64,000 nt of DNA from Ulota crispa (GCA_963920765.1 OY987245.1:24692727-24756726), one strand, 5' to 3'. Counted from the stretch's first letter, positions 22,825 through 34,959 are shown. Notes: generated from the sequence alone by a model not told the origin. Numbers and translations are program-made.

Positions 22825-24346
22825 AGCAATCCTCTACTCTGCAGCTTGGCCGACCCGTCGTCATGAGGGCCACGCATATGCACCTGCAATGTGCAGCCGG
22901 CTGTTGCAGCCAAGCAAGATGAAACAACATGTGGCAAGGAGCTACTTGCCAGCCAAAAAAACAAAGTGACTTGGAAATGAGCCTACATCTGTTGAAAGGC
23001 TGTGCAGTCGAGGTGGTCGCACATGTGAGTGAGTGCCGCTATGAAGAGAGTGTGTTTTGAGGAAAAGAGATGGTGGTTGCTTTGGGCATTTTCTGTGGGC
23101 TTGTAGGTAAAAAGAAATTTGGCTGCAAGGCCAGCCACAGCCGTGGTAGGATTTGGGAGGCGATGGGAGGCGGTCTGAAGGCCGATTCTCATTGGATTGT
23201 TGGACACACTTTGGTGACTGAATTTTCGTCTTTTTCCTAGACGTGGTCCCACAGATCCGGCATTTCAGAAGGTGAACTTGACATGTGGGAAGGGTGTGTC
23301 AGGAAACGAGTTCTCCAAACTCACCCATTCCCCTACTTCCCTTGACCAATGAGAGGAGACATAATAATACTCATTGCATAAAGAATCCGTATTGATATGA
23401 CGGTAACCCACCTCCCCTCCCCTTTTTCAATTACCCATGAACACGGATTTTAAGTTTGGGCTGAACATGTACTTTGTGGCTGAAAGTTATTCTCCTGTGA
23501 CGCGTTCCTGAGATGGTCAATGAAATACACTCACGGCAGCTGTGTGGGCACACAAACTGAACCATCCATCCAACGCTTCAATGGGAATGAGACATGTACA
23601 CAACTGTTTCCCGCAGCCAAGCGACGAGAACGCTGTTTACTAGCATCCCGGCTAGCATCCCGTTTACTGCAGTGCCGTGGCTGCAGCCGGCGGTGGCAGC
23701 CGCATGTGCGTGGCCCTACGGACTTCGATGCCCAGCGAACCACCTCAGAAGTCAGAAAGCTTACCTCACTCGCCAGGGAGGACTGGAGGAGTCATCGGCT
23801 GCTTGCTACTAAGGCCAAACAGGTCGAGCCGTTGCAACAAACTGAAAATGACAACTGGATTGATGCCGGCGTTTGGCAGCGAGCGAGCACGCACGAACCC
23901 CGAGGGCCGAGGCATTGAAAGAGTTCGCCTTGCTTCATCTTTTTCTAGCTCCCTTTTCTTTTCCCAACTGCTAAGAACGAACTTTCATTGCAGATAAGAG
24001 AATCCCCAGTAGAGTTTGGCATTTAATGCCAGACGCTCCAAGCTTTAGCTGCGCAGCCTATGCAAGTCGGTTGGCCTCGAGAAGCGTGCTATTGCATGGG
24101 TGCCCAGGGCTACAGTTCCGATGCTGCAGCAGCAGCATCCCCACAGATCCCACTTTCCCATCTCGTCATGAACCAGCGATACGTAAGCTTACCATTGATA
24201 GACGGAATCCCAATGTGAACCACCGTCCAGCTAAGCTACTAGAGTCTAGAGCTCATCTGTGCACTTTTGGCTTTTGTTTTGTCCCAGAAGATTATAAGCC
24301 ACTCTTGGAATTCAACAGACACGCCCAGACTACACAGCAGTACTAA
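22825..24346. other. GC-richer intergenic block, no gene recognised
   Basis: Near-equal GC and AT, unlike most of the surrounding DNA. Open frames up to 132 codons occur on both strands, but none shows a recognisable domain or convincing exon structure. It may be a degenerate GC-rich repeat or a gene relic. Confidence 0.4.
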
Positions 24347-24391
24347 CTTAGGTGGTAAGTTACATTAGGTGGTAAGTTACATTAGGTGGTA
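24347..24391. repeat. 17-bp tandem repeat, about 2.6 copies
   Basis: The unit TTAGGTGGTAAGTTACA is repeated with no mismatch in two copies and a partial third. Confidence 0.85.
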
Positions 24392-24639
24392 TGGGACTCC
24401 CAAACCTTCATTCGTTTTGCCTCTTGTAAAATTTGTTACTTTACTTTTTTGAGCTCTTTATGTTTTTTTTTTTTTTGACTTTTTATTTTTCCAAGTTGCA
24501 GTAGATTAAGATTCCTTAATTTTCACAATTTGGATCAAACTAATTCAAATTTCTCAATTTTATATAAATCCTCCAGTTTTGCCTAGTGTATATGCAAATT
24601 TCATGGCCTTATGGCATTGCAAGATTTTATAAAGGATGA

Positions 24640-24994
24640 TTCACACCTCCAATTCATTTGAAAATTCTCCCACACTTGCCTAACTTGGTCTTCTACATGG
24701 AAAAAATAAACCTCAACTTTGCGCAAAGCAATTTTTTTGATATAGAAGCCGTCAAAGGCTTCTAAAATTTTTGGGCTATAGGGATAAAAACTTTTTTTTC
24801 ACTTCAGATGTTAATATCTCACTCCTCTACTTCTAGAATGAGCTGAGATTTTTCCCACAAGTACTTCTCATAGTCTAGGACAAGATCTTATAATTATAAT
24901 TTCAAAAAAAAAAAATCCCACTTTTCTACTCATTCCCCCAAAAGTGGCAGTTTTTAGTGATTTTTAAAGAAAAAAAGGCTTGATCCTTTAGGGG
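24640..24994. mobile_element. Inverted, truncated relative of the TTAA element at 1400-2330
   Basis: It ends GGATCCTTTAGGGG-like just before TTAA at 24995-24998. Read in reverse complement it follows the left 350 bp of 1400-2330 (CTGCCACTT, GGACAAGATC / AGGACCTTGCC, and TTAGGCAAGTGTGGGAG blocks in the same order). The other end is not identifiable. Confidence 0.5.
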
Positions 24995-24997
24995 TTA

Positions 24998-25133
24998 AGG
25001 TAGGAGCACCCATTGTGAGCGTTTTAGATTTCCAACCCTATGTACTTACGATATTCATTTTAGTTTTGAAATGAATATCCTATGTACATAGGGGTTGATA
25101 TTCAGACTTGCTCACTAAAGGGTACGTCTACCT
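24998..25133. mobile_element. Stowaway-like short MITE (136 bp), TSD TA
   Basis: TA at 24996-24997 and 25134-25135. The ends are AGGTAGGAGCACCCATTG and AAGGGTACGTCTACCT. The middle is palindromic (CCCTATGTAC...GTACATAGGGG). It is inserted at the TTAA end of the neighbouring element. Confidence 0.65.
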
Positions 25134-25135
25134 TA

Positions 25136-26231
25136 CAGTAGCTTTGATGGTACACCACTCTAGTACAGTGTCCTACCAAAAAGATGGTCGCCTCTCCATT
25201 TCTCCACCTTTTTCAAAATCATTTTTGGCATCATAAACATCCAGTACATTACTCTTGATTTTGACAAGTTGTTTATTGGAAAGTATCATGGCTATCATGG
25301 GGGTTTGGTGTATGTATTTTCAACCTCAAAGCTCCTCAATGCTATGAGAGGAAGGTGATAATAAGGAAAAATGCAACATTTTTATTGATACACTGTATTG
25401 TAGTGAAATCACCTTGGTTCTTAGCTCGTTGCATAGTGTTGAATTTTTGTTATTTCCCTACTTGTTTTTGACGCAAATGGCTAAGAGGTTTGTTGCAACA
25501 AAAGTAACCCAACATGACCATGGTTGGATTCATAGCTTCAAGGATTGTTGCTTTGCTTGCTATTCTCAACGGCACAACCGTAGGATGTTGCCTTTCCCTA
25601 GATGCCTTTACAAGATGGTATTTTCCCACTTATATCCCTTCCGCCAAAGCTGTTAGTATCTAATGTTGGACTACTAGTACTCACACTCTTTCCTCTCCAA
25701 TGACACACTCTTTTGACACACTTACATCCCTTGTGTATTCTCAAAATATGCCATATTGAGTAATTTGATTGGTCATCTTTCACCTATCAAGTTGTCAAAT
25801 ACATATTAGTAATTTCATGGTTCAAGGTTCCTTTTAACTTATCTTTTGAAGAAAATGAATGAGATTTTTCTTGCAGGTGACCACGCCTTCAAAACTAGAG
25901 GTGCTTACATTGTTCAATCTACATCGGCAACAATGGATCCACCCCCAATTAAAGGCAAGGTTAGCAATAAGGTAGCAACCCCCATAAGGGTGAGTTTCAG
26001 GAGTTTAGGGTGATGGAGCTAATTGGACAAGCTCATAAATTAAATCATTAGATTAGGAAGAAGAAAACAAAAAAATAGTTTAGTTTAGAAAGTTGTTCAC
26101 ATAGCCATTTGTTTGTGGGGATTTTTCAAACTATAAAGTCACTTAAAATTCATGCTCCTTCATAAAGTATGCTAAAATAGATAGTCACTCCAACTCTTTT
26201 TGTTGACCTTCATCCATTAGCAACTAATTTA
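25136..26231. other. Intergenic, no gene seen
   Basis: AT-rich DNA. A Stowaway-like left end, AGGTAGCAACCCCCATAAG, occurs at 25970 after TA, but no matching right end was found. Confidence 0.45.
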
Positions 26232-26234
26232 GTT

Positions 26235-26410
26235 CACTTGTAGAAAATTGCATTAGAATCCATCTTTTCATATGAAGTAGTTCATGTTGAGTTCCTTGTT
26301 TCCAACATAGGTTTTGCGTTAAAAACAAGGAACTCTCCGTTGGAAACAAGGAACTCAACAAGAACCACTTCATATGAAAAGGTGGATTCCAACGCAGTTT
26401 TCTACTAGTG
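26235..26410. mobile_element. CACTA-type MITE (176 bp), 3-bp TSD GTT
   Basis: TSD GTT at 26232-26234 and 26411-26413. The ends are CACTTGTAGAAAATTGC and GCAGTTTTCTACTAGTG; most of the element is an inverted repeat. The termini match the 3.27-kb CACTA element at 32664-35928, and a sister copy lies at 32030-32207. Confidence 0.75.
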
Positions 26411-26413
26411 GTT

Positions 26414-27920
26414 ATTACAGTAATGACCTGCAATTCTAAACTTTGTCAAACATTGTTGTAGGGTACCGAGCTTATGCTAAGCAATGAGCAATGTACTTTG
26501 CTTTAAAAACAACCTTGAGGGTCCTATGGCCAATGACATGGTTAATAAAAGTTCTGCCAAGTCGTTAGTTAATTCCAAGTGCATGTGGTATTATGGAATC
26601 TTGTAACTACATCTAATATTGGGGTGACACGTTGCAAGCTTTAGCACCTAGTTTGTGGCTCCTTTGTCAGAAAGTGCGAGCACTAGACTTGCCAAAAATA
26701 GCAATTGAAGGACCAGCATGAATAATATTTGGGCTACAAACCTAGGACAAGCTTGCATTGAGCTCCTATCCTCTCTGTTGTTGTTTGCCAAGCTCTTGAC
26801 TATTGAGCTCTTGCCTCCTAGTTCAATTGCCAACATTGATTTTTGTTTGAGAGCTATACGTGATGTTGATCCCCTAGTCCCTTCAGTGCCAAGTCAACAT
26901 TATCCATTCCTAGAAACCTATTGTTGCAACTATTACTGAACCTTAACTCCTTTGCTGCAGTGTTGACATTGATTCCAAGTTGCAACTGCTTTCAAAATCA
27001 TGTCCTCCTTTTTTGGCTGGATTCATAACCTCAAAAGTTGCTATTGAGGTTGCAGTTACCTTTGACTTTGTTTCCGGTTGTACTACCGCATCAACATTGA
27101 GACTAGGTTCATGTGCATGCTTTGGCTTATTTGCTTTATGAACCCTCTCTTGCTCTTGAATCTCTTTCTTCTCCTTGGTTAGCTTGATCATCTCTCTCTC
27201 TTGCCACCTCTTTCCATTGTGCTATTTTTGTGGTCATTGCGTTGATGTACTCATCAGAGGTCACAATGATCAAGAGTGAATAATCAATGAGTGGCTAATC
27301 AATGAGTGGCTTGCGTGACGGTGGCTAGCAACGGACTAAGCTTTGCACTTGTGAGAAGGGCAGCAAGTTGTGCAAGGTACCCAACTTTGCGCCATCTGCT
27401 TTTGACTTAATGTTGTTGCTGGATCTGCAAGTTGAATCTAACAAACACTCCACAAAGCACTATGGCTTTGGGTTTAGAGCCCCTGGAATTTGGATTTTGA
27501 CAACGACATCTTCCTTGGTGGTTGTTGTTGCAAGCTTAAGGTGCAAGTCTCTGCTTCCAATCCAATCTTTGTAGCGACTTACCAAAATTTGGCCATCTTG
27601 TGTGTTGTGGTTTTGGCCTTTGATGTTGCCTGCGGTTCTTTCCTATGCTCCCTCCACATTGGCTTGAATGTCAAAATCTATCCAACCTTATGCGTTGTGA
27701 TCCTCAAGATTGCTCCCGACTTGCTCTTGAACCTGTGCAATGTTACCGAACTGGTTGTGTTCTCCGCCATCCATGTTTCTGCGGTGGTCATGTTCTATGG
27801 CAGCACATTCCCTTGAACTTGCAATGCGCTAAAAATCAATGATGTCCTTTGTTGCTACTTCAACCCTCTTATAATAGCATGCAGTTGTCTCAAATAAACT
27901 TCCATGGCAACAAAGTTTAG
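26414..27920. other. Intergenic, no gene recognised
   Basis: Moderate GC. Open frames of 60-108 codons on both strands have no recognised domain. A short direct repeat, TAATCAATGAGTGGC, occurs twice near 27280-27310. It adjoins a transposase relic and may be non-coding DNA of the same transposon. Confidence 0.4.
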
Positions 27921-27929
27921 AGGCTAGAT

Positions 27930-28640
27930 TTTGATGGCAAAAAATCCTTTTGTAATCACTTTTGTAAGTGCTTTCTTGAGTCCTTCAAAACCCATTTTGC
28001 TAGCTCTTCTTTCCTTGCACCTTCTCTTTTGTTTAAGATGGTCCATTTTTCTCTATAGGATCTCAAAGCAATTTTAAACGGCTTAAATATGCTAATGTCC
28101 AAAGGTTGCAGCATGCGGCTTCTGTGGCTAGGGAGGGTAATGATGTCCAAGCCTTTCTTTGTAGCTTCTTTTACCACTTGGAGAATTACGTAAAAGCCGT
28201 GGCCGTCAAGAAGTAACAAATTTCTATTTTTGTGAGAGAGTCCATAGCTTTGGCCAATAACATTAATAAAATGTGATATCCAAGCATTGTAGAAAAGATG
28301 TCATCTAACCATTGGGCTGCACGGCCATGCATGATTCAGCCTCACATATAGCAATATAGTTTCTAGTTTTCCTCTTGCATTTGAATATGTAGAAGTTAGG
28401 AATCTAACCTCTTGAAGCATTGACGTATGAGAGGATGATGATATGTTCTTTGCTATTTAGAATGGTTGTGTGGATAGTTGGTGCCCTTCATTGCAAAAAC
28501 AAGCATACCACCACCATTCTACCCTATTTGAGCACCCAACTTGTTAGCATTCTAGATGTGAGTAAGCAAATAGCTATGATGTCTGTATGCACTTTGCAAG
28601 TTTTTGTACATGATGCTACTCTTGTAGGGTTCATAACTCT
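27930..28640 (-). pseudogene. Decayed pogo/Tc1-like DDE transposase
   Basis: Read on the minus strand, pieces in shifting frames give a recognisable DDE (pogo/jerky-type) transposase order: NANKLGAQIG, then NFYIFKCKRKT, then CMAVQP, WLDDIF, AWISHFI, LLLLDGHG, LPSHRS, LQPLDISIFKPFK, and a tail with WTILN. The longest open piece is 27956-28219. At least two frameshifts (around WLDDIF) and in-frame stops break it. In this family the catalytic acidic residues sit in an ENADE-like block, in LLDGHG and in LQPLD. The first block reads NANKL here, so its acidic residue is lost. The relic may extend upstream to about 28870. It could not make an active enzyme. Confidence 0.75.
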
Positions 28641-28880
28641 TGCACAACCCCTCTCCAAGTCTTGTGCACTCCTCAATATCAACTTTAGGTGTTAATTACA
28701 GAATCTTGGAGGCAACCACAACTAGGAAGGCCTTCTGTAAATGGTGTCCAATTCAATCTCTTGAGTTATATCCTTGACCTTTTCTCTTTAACTCCATGAC
28801 TAAGATTGGATGCACGTGTGCTAGCATCAAAAGCATACACCTTATAAGTGCTAACTCCTCTTCTATTGTGAGGACTCCAT

Positions 28881-29010
28881 CACTACAAGGAAACCATGGT
28901 CAAATCTACAAAAAGTGGACCAAGATTGTGACCTAATCTACAATATACCATAGATTAGGTCACAATCTTTGTCAACTTTTTGTAGATTTGACCATGATTT
29001 CCTTGTAGTG
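28881..29010. mobile_element. CACTA-type palindromic MITE (130 bp), TSD CAT
   Basis: TSD CAT at 28878-28880 and 29011-29013. The ends are CACTACAAGGAAA and TTTCCTTGTAGTG. The whole element is a nearly perfect palindrome with an ACCTAATCTACAAT centre. A sister copy lies at 31214-31346. Confidence 0.8.
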
Positions 29011-29013
29011 CAT

Positions 29014-30024
29014 GTTGCCCTTTTTCCTTTAATTGAAGAGTTTTACCATGTAAAGAGTCATGCAGAGAGAATGCAAAAATGCCAAAGGTCCTTGCAACAA
29101 CGGCAATCTTTTGGCTAGCATCAATAAAAGCAATTGCTCTCGTAAATTGCTCAATTGTCCGTGATTATGTGCTCATCCTTTGTGCAAATCAACATCAACA
29201 CATCTGCGGGCTTGGTGTAGGAACTTTGTTGAAGTACGTCAATGGCGCAAGTATTGATTGTGTGCAAGGGCTTTGTGACCTTACTCTCAAAGCCCTTGCT
29301 GCTTCCATATTAACTCTATTGAGTGCAATTTTGTGGTGGAGGGCTGATTTGTACCTGCCAAAAGTGATACCTCCAACGCCTTTGGAAGGTTTGTGGACAT
29401 CTCCTACTCCCCCTCATGCTTTGACGACTCTTTGCAAATTGGTATTGCTATTGACAAAGAGTCTCTGCAGGCCCAAACTGCCCCATTCTTTCGCAAACTT
29501 GCACATACCTCCCACTAATCTTTGCACTCCATTGTTGTATCTTGGAAAATTGTAGCTAGTCCTCTACAGATTATGTGTGCTCTCAAAGTCACTAGCGCTA
29601 CTTGCATAAGGTTGTCTTTACAGATCGTGGCTAGATTTCTTGAGATTGATTTTTGCTCTATGCACGTTGTGTATTGACCTTTGCAACTCGTAAACGCCAC
29701 TCATTGCAGGTACCTCTATCCATCCACAAAAATTGCCTCTTTGCCTTTACAATAGTGCAAGTTTGGTCACTTGAAATTCAATATTAGCACCTTCACTCTT
29801 GTTCACACCACATCTACCAGTGGGTAATAAGCCATATGCTTGAAGATTTGGCGTCCAAGTTTCTAGATTGGTTTTCTTAAAATAGCGCTTGTCTCTTGCC
29901 ATTGCTATTGTGCTGAATCCGCGCACCCATAAAATTGCAAATTTAAGAAGCACCTCACTATTGCAAAAATTGAGCAATTTTAATCTTAAGCAAGTGCGTA
30001 CATTACAAATCACCTCTAATTCCT
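29014..30024. other. Intergenic, no gene recognised
   Basis: Moderate GC with a 158-codon open frame on the plus strand (29079-29555) that has no recognisable domain. It is probably part of the decayed transposon unit to its left; I do not call a gene. Confidence 0.35.
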
Positions 30025-30028
30025 TTAA

Positions 30029-30287
30029 CCTTTGAATGACAAGAGGGAACCACAGGCTCCACGCCATATTGTATGCATACGAGCTTCCCTTCATTTTTGG
30101 ATTCTTCACAGACAGTCTTTGCAAATTGGTTCCAACGGATGTTCTGGGCTTGCTTTTGCGCTTTGATTGAATATTTGCCAAGAGAGATCGAGTTCTGGAT
30201 TGTGGAAAAAATCAATAGCCGGAACCTTGCGGAATACACGTTATACACCGCGTATTGGCCACAAAGGGCCTCTTTGTTGTTTAAGGG
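30029..30287. mobile_element. TTAA-flanked piggyBac-like MITE (259 bp)
   Basis: TTAA at 30025-30028 and 30288-30291. The left end is CCTTTGAATGACAAGAGGG; the right end reverse-complemented is CCCTTAAACAACAAAGAGG. Confidence 0.55.
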
Positions 30288-30520
30288 TTAAGTTGTAGAG
30301 TAAGGATGTGAGTGCCCACATGCCAGAAAGCTTTAATGTTGCCAATTGCACCCAAAATGGTTGTAGCCAACTTCCCCATATCTCTTGCTAGTATGCAACA
30401 TAGTCATAGCAAATTGCACATTGCACCAACTTAATGGCACCCATAGCCACCAATGTCTAAATCCTAAATCCCACCTCCACTTACGGTGCACAAATAACTC
30501 ATGTTCAATCATGATGTTAA

Positions 30521-30746
30521 CCCCTAAACATCTGAGCTTACCACTCCAACCAGTAGAATACTAGGTGTTTTACTTGTATTTGGAATAGATTCACACCTTT
30601 ATCACAATTGAGATCAACAAAGAAGTTGGAGAATAGATAAAAGCGGTTTTAGTGAGTTACCTTAGATTCCAAATTAAAACTTTTTATTGGTAGAAAATGC
30701 CAATTATACGGCAACGTATACACTATGCCCTATGGTCATTTAAGGG
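30521..30746. mobile_element. TTAA-flanked piggyBac-like MITE (226 bp)
   Basis: TTAA at 30517-30520 and 30747-30750. The ends are CCCCTAAACATCTGAGC and, complemented, CCCTTAAATGACCATAGGG. The interior aligns along its length with 44071-44291 (TTGTATTTGGAATGGAT, GAGAATAGATCAAAGCG and ACAATTATACGTCAGCGTAT blocks). Confidence 0.75.
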
Positions 30747-30900
30747 TTAAACAATGTGCTCATTGCCACCCTAATTATACCTTAAACTGACGCATCTGTC
30801 ATCCAGTACTATCATTTGTCTATACTAATAGGGTACCAAGTGCAACAACTATGGGTCTAACTATTGGTCACATCCATAGGGAGGGTCACAAAGGACAGTA

Positions 30901-31442
30901 AGGTAGACACACCCATTTTTGATTGGTCCCCAATTCTGCACCCTAGACTTGAGGGTTTCACCGTACTCTTTTGAACCCAAAATGGAGTAGTGAAAACTAC
31001 TTGCACAAGCAAATCATGCCACATGTCAGGTGCTAAGTTGGTTTGGGAAGGTTAGGATTGGGACCATCAAGTGCCGTTATAAGAACATATCCAAGTAATT
31101 TCAAGGTTTGTCTAAAGTTGCTTTTAAGGACCCTATGAGTTACAACTTTGCCCTTTGCTATAAAATATTTTTCAATTCTTTTTTCCACAAAAATTACATT
31201 CCATGATAGCTTGCACTACAAGGAAACCATGGTTGAATCTACAAAAAAGTTGACAAAGATTGTGACCTAATCTACAATATACTATAGATTAGGTCACAAT
31301 CTTTGTCAACTTTTCTATAGATTTGACTATGATTTCCTTGTAGGGTCGTTGAAAGACTAACCGTACGGATTTTTTTCCTGAAACATCTAAGGCCTTTTGG
31401 TACCCTAAACCCTTAAACGCTGTACAATAGATATGTATACCT
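30901..31442. mobile_element. Stowaway-like element carrying a nested MITE
   Basis: The left end AGGTAGACACACCCATT follows TA (30899-30900). A weaker right end, ATATGTATACCT, precedes TA (31443-31444). It contains the CACTA-type MITE at 31214-31346. The right boundary is uncertain. Confidence 0.4.
31214..31346. mobile_element. CACTA-type palindromic MITE, sister of 28881-29010
   Basis: It starts CACTACAAGGAAACCATGG and follows the 28881 copy closely through the palindrome. The right terminus has changed (CCTTGTAGGG instead of CCTTGTAGTG), so the TSD cannot be read. Confidence 0.7.
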
Positions 31443-31473
31443 TAATTTAGCATGGATCACAAAGACTGGGATA

Positions 31474-31786
31474 AGGTAGGAGCACCCATAAGGGTCAGTA
31501 TCCCCATAACCATCACCTCTAAAATCTTGGAAAATCTGTGGAAGTGAATAGATGTAATGACAAGGATGTACAACATGTGAACATGAAATCTTGAAAGTGG
31601 TTATGGGTGCAATGACAATTTGCTCTTTAAAAATTCACAACTTATTCTCACAATATCCAAATAATACATTCAAAAGTGCAAACTCATTTTTTTCTATTTC
31701 TAATCAAATCCTATAATTTGCTAGTTGTTTATTAATAGTCATCATGTTCAAAACCCTTAGTTTGACATTTATGGGTGCTCCTACTT
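31474..31786. mobile_element. Stowaway-like MITE (313 bp), TSD TA
   Basis: TA at 31472-31473 and 31787-31788. The left end AGGTAGGAGCACCCATAAG and right end TTATGGGTGCTCCTACTT are nearly perfect inverted repeats. This is the cleanest intact copy of the family in the window. Confidence 0.85.
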
Positions 31787-32029
31787 TAAATTTCATAGAG
31801 AGTATCACAACATTTGCATGAAAAAGCCCTTTGTCCTGGACAAGACGTCATGGAATAAGGTACCAATCCTTGCTTCTCATTGGCTGGATTTTTGGAATAA
31901 ACCCATATGTCTTTGTACTATAAGATAAGTTTGAAGTTTTTCAAAGGTATTCTAATGTCCAAAAGAAACATTTTGACATGGCTCCAATTGCAAGGATTGG
32001 ATTCATCAAGAATGGAAGACCAATTTGTA

Positions 32030-32207
32030 AATTGGTAGAAAATTGTTTTGGAACTCGCATTTCCATATCATGTTGTTTTTGTTGAGTTTCTTGTTTCCAA
32101 TATAGAGTTCTTGCATTGGAAATTAGGAACTTTGCGTTGGAAACAAGGAACTCAACAGAAACTACATGATATGAAAATGTGAGTTCCAACGTGATTTTCT
32201 ACTAGTG
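32030..32207. mobile_element. CACTA-type MITE, sister of 26235-26410
   Basis: The right end TTTTCTACTAGTG is intact; the left end (ATTGGTAGAAAATTG) is degenerate. The inverted-repeat arms match the 26235 copy, including TTGAGTT(C/T)CTTGTTTCCAA and its complement. Confidence 0.65.
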
Positions 32208-32660
32208 TTGTAATTGAAGCCTTTCATTGGGAAATTTTTGAGTCCTTCAGGAGCCCTAATATTTGACAAAGCAAGCTAATATATGGGGGCTAGGCATGCT
32301 AGTGTGAGTATATGAAAATTCACTCATATTTATTGCTATCTTGTCTGAAGGACTTTAGCCACATGTGCAGTCTAAAATATTATAAAAGGTATTGCACTCA
32401 TAAAATATGTAAATGCACTTGCTAGTCATTATCCAAGTACTTCACTCATCTATTCAAATAGAGTAAAATATAATTTATGGATTTATTGTACATTTCTACC
32501 CATAGCTTTGACTAATTGAGATGACATGACAACTTTCATGATAGCATTGAATTCAAAGGGTGGACAAAAATAGGGGATTAGTGATTTGGGATCCTTTTTG
32601 AGACTTTGGAAGGGACTTGTGGAGGGTTCAAATTTTTCCTGATTGTTTGATTTCATCAAC
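32208..32660. other. Intergenic, no gene seen
   Basis: AT-rich DNA with no supported coding region, lying between two CACTA-type elements. Confidence 0.5.
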
Positions 32661-32920
32661 ATACACTAGTAGAAAATTCAGCACAAAATCAACAGAATTT
32701 CAACCAAAAACTGTTGATTTTTTCTGTGGATTTGGTCAAGTTGATTTGGGTACTTTTCTGTTGATTATTTGTTGATTATTTACAGTTTTCTATCAATTTT
32801 CTATTGATTTTCTGTTACTTTTCACGTATTTTATGTTGTTCAACTCTTTTTTTTTTCAATTTTTAAATTTTTTTTTCATAGAATTTCATTTTATTTTATG
32901 AAAAATTAAACTTTTTTAGG

Positions 32921-33000
32921 GACCGAGCAGCTGCCCAAACCCCCGAGCAGCTGCCCGAATCCCTAGGCAGCTGCCCCAACCGTCGGGCAGCTGTCCGAAC
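32921..33000. repeat. Four tandem copies of a 20-bp GC-rich unit
   Basis: The core GCAGCTGCCC recurs every 20 bp at 32927, 32947, 32967 and 32987. Just downstream, GGTTCAAACCCCGC on the minus strand (33021-33034) looks like a tRNA T-arm / pol III B box, preceded by GAGCCTAGTGG, which hints at a captured tRNA-like or SINE fragment. Confidence 0.7.
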
Positions 33001-33613
33001 CCTGGGTAGGGCTGCTGGTAGCGGGGTTTGAACCCTCCACCACTAGGCTCACACTCCACATCTCTACCACATTTTCATAAACCACCAGAAAATGTGCAAA
33101 CACGCATGCACATATTAGAATCATGATTCTATTTGTACATTAAATGTTCATGTTTTTAGTAACTCAGTAGACTTTGGAGGCTATTTTGGTCCATTAAAGG
33201 ATTTTTTTTCAAAAAACTTAGAACTTAGAAAAGTTGGTAAATGAATTTTACTTTCACTTCCAACAATTTTTTTGGGATTTCAATCTTTTTGTCAAAAGTT
33301 ATGAGCTAAAATCAGAGAAGGTGTTTAGAAATTTTTAAAAAATTGTTTATTTCTATCTTTTTGGTTTTGTTTATAGATTTTTATTGGAATTCACAAATCT
33401 CAAAAGGATTGTTGCAGACAAAGGTTGGATTCATTAATAATTATTATTTAGTGCTAGTTTTTTTTTTGTAAAAAGAACCTTATTTTGTTAAAATAGCCTC
33501 CATAGTTTGATAGCTTCAAATAACATGAAATCGTGAAAAGTTACAGAATTAAAACCTTGCAATTATAATATCAAAATTCTATAGACTTTTGAATAGTTTT
33601 GGATATTTTTTAA

Positions 33614-34025
33614 GGGCATTAATATGTGAACCACACCCTTTGAATTACTGTACCACACCCTTGGAGTAAATTTTAGATTTCTACCATCAATACTTTGAGT
33701 TTGAGAATTTTGAATTCAAATTTGGACTTAGAGACCATGATATTGTCTTGGACCATAAAAAAAGTTGCAATTCAACAACACCCAATGAAAAAGCTTATCT
33801 TCTTTTACAAATAAAAATAAAATAAACAATTTTCTCCCTAACTAAACTTTTTCATTGGGTGTTGTTGAACTGTAACTTTTTTTATGGTTCTAGACAATAC
33901 CATGGTCTCCAAGTCCAAATTTGAATTCAAAATTTTCAAATTCAGCTTTTTGATGGTAGAAATCTAAAATTTACCTTGGGGTGTGGTATGGTAATTGGAA
34001 GGGTGTGATATACATATCAATTTCC
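33614..34025. mobile_element. MULE-like MITE family A (412 bp), nested in the CACTA element
   Basis: The 9-bp flanks ATTTTTTAA (33605-33613) and ATCTTTTAA (34026-34034) differ at one base. The arms pair along nearly their full length, centred on the A/T-rich loop near 33820. Confidence 0.7.
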
Positions 34026-34959
34026 ATCTTTTAAAGTTTATAAAAATATTTTATAAGATTGTTTTTTTTTTTTTAAATTCATTTGGTTAGTAATAGAAGG
34101 AAAAATACTAAAAGTACTCTTTAAGTCTTTCAAAATATCAAGTTTACGCCAAAAATATATGAAACATCAAAAATATTCCTTATTTTTTGTAGGAATATCA
34201 ATTATACTCCTATTATTTTAGAAAATAATAAAAATGCTCTTCTATTTTGAAATGTTAAATATATCCTTGTGTTATTTGAAATGTAAAAATCACCTTTAGT
34301 TTCTTGTAAGAATTTGCATTAAACTATACACTTGGTTATCATATAACACAAAGATATAAATAATTTGAAATAGTTGAGGAGCATTTTTAATACTTTCTCA
34401 ATATATTAAAAGCATTGTTGATATTTATACAAAAAGAAAGATATTTTTGGTACTTTTAATCCTTGAGGGACATATATGATTTTTTCAAAGAATTGAGGAG
34501 CATCTTTTATATTTGTTTGTAAAGAAATTTTGGTATTTAAAACAACAAAATGTTGTACTTTTTATATAAAATTTTGTTGAATTAGTAAAGTTGTGTCCAA
34601 AAGTGTCCAGATCAATAGAAAACTGTTGATTTTTTTGTTATTATGGTCATGTTTTTACTTGACTTTAAAGGCTGCTAATTTTAAATCTTACCAAATTGTG
34701 AAAAGTAAAGAAAATAAAACCAGTCAATGTACATTCAAACTTCTAAAAGATTCTGTTTTTTTTTAAAACTTCTTTTATTTTTTAAAACTTCAAAATATTT
34801 TAATGAGGTCCAAAAAGATTCTAGAAAGATTTCAAAAACAAACCTAAACCATTGTAATAGCTTTTTTATTAAAAATATTTTAAAATATTTTGATGAAGTA
34901 CAAAAAGATTCCTAAAGGACTCTAATTCAGTCTAAGAGATTCTATTTCTATAAGTATTT

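Noticed and set aside
29079..29555. 158-codon plus-strand frame as a novel gene
   Set aside because: No domain, no start context or splice partners, and it adjoins a decayed transposase; more likely a chance frame in moderate-GC transposon DNA.
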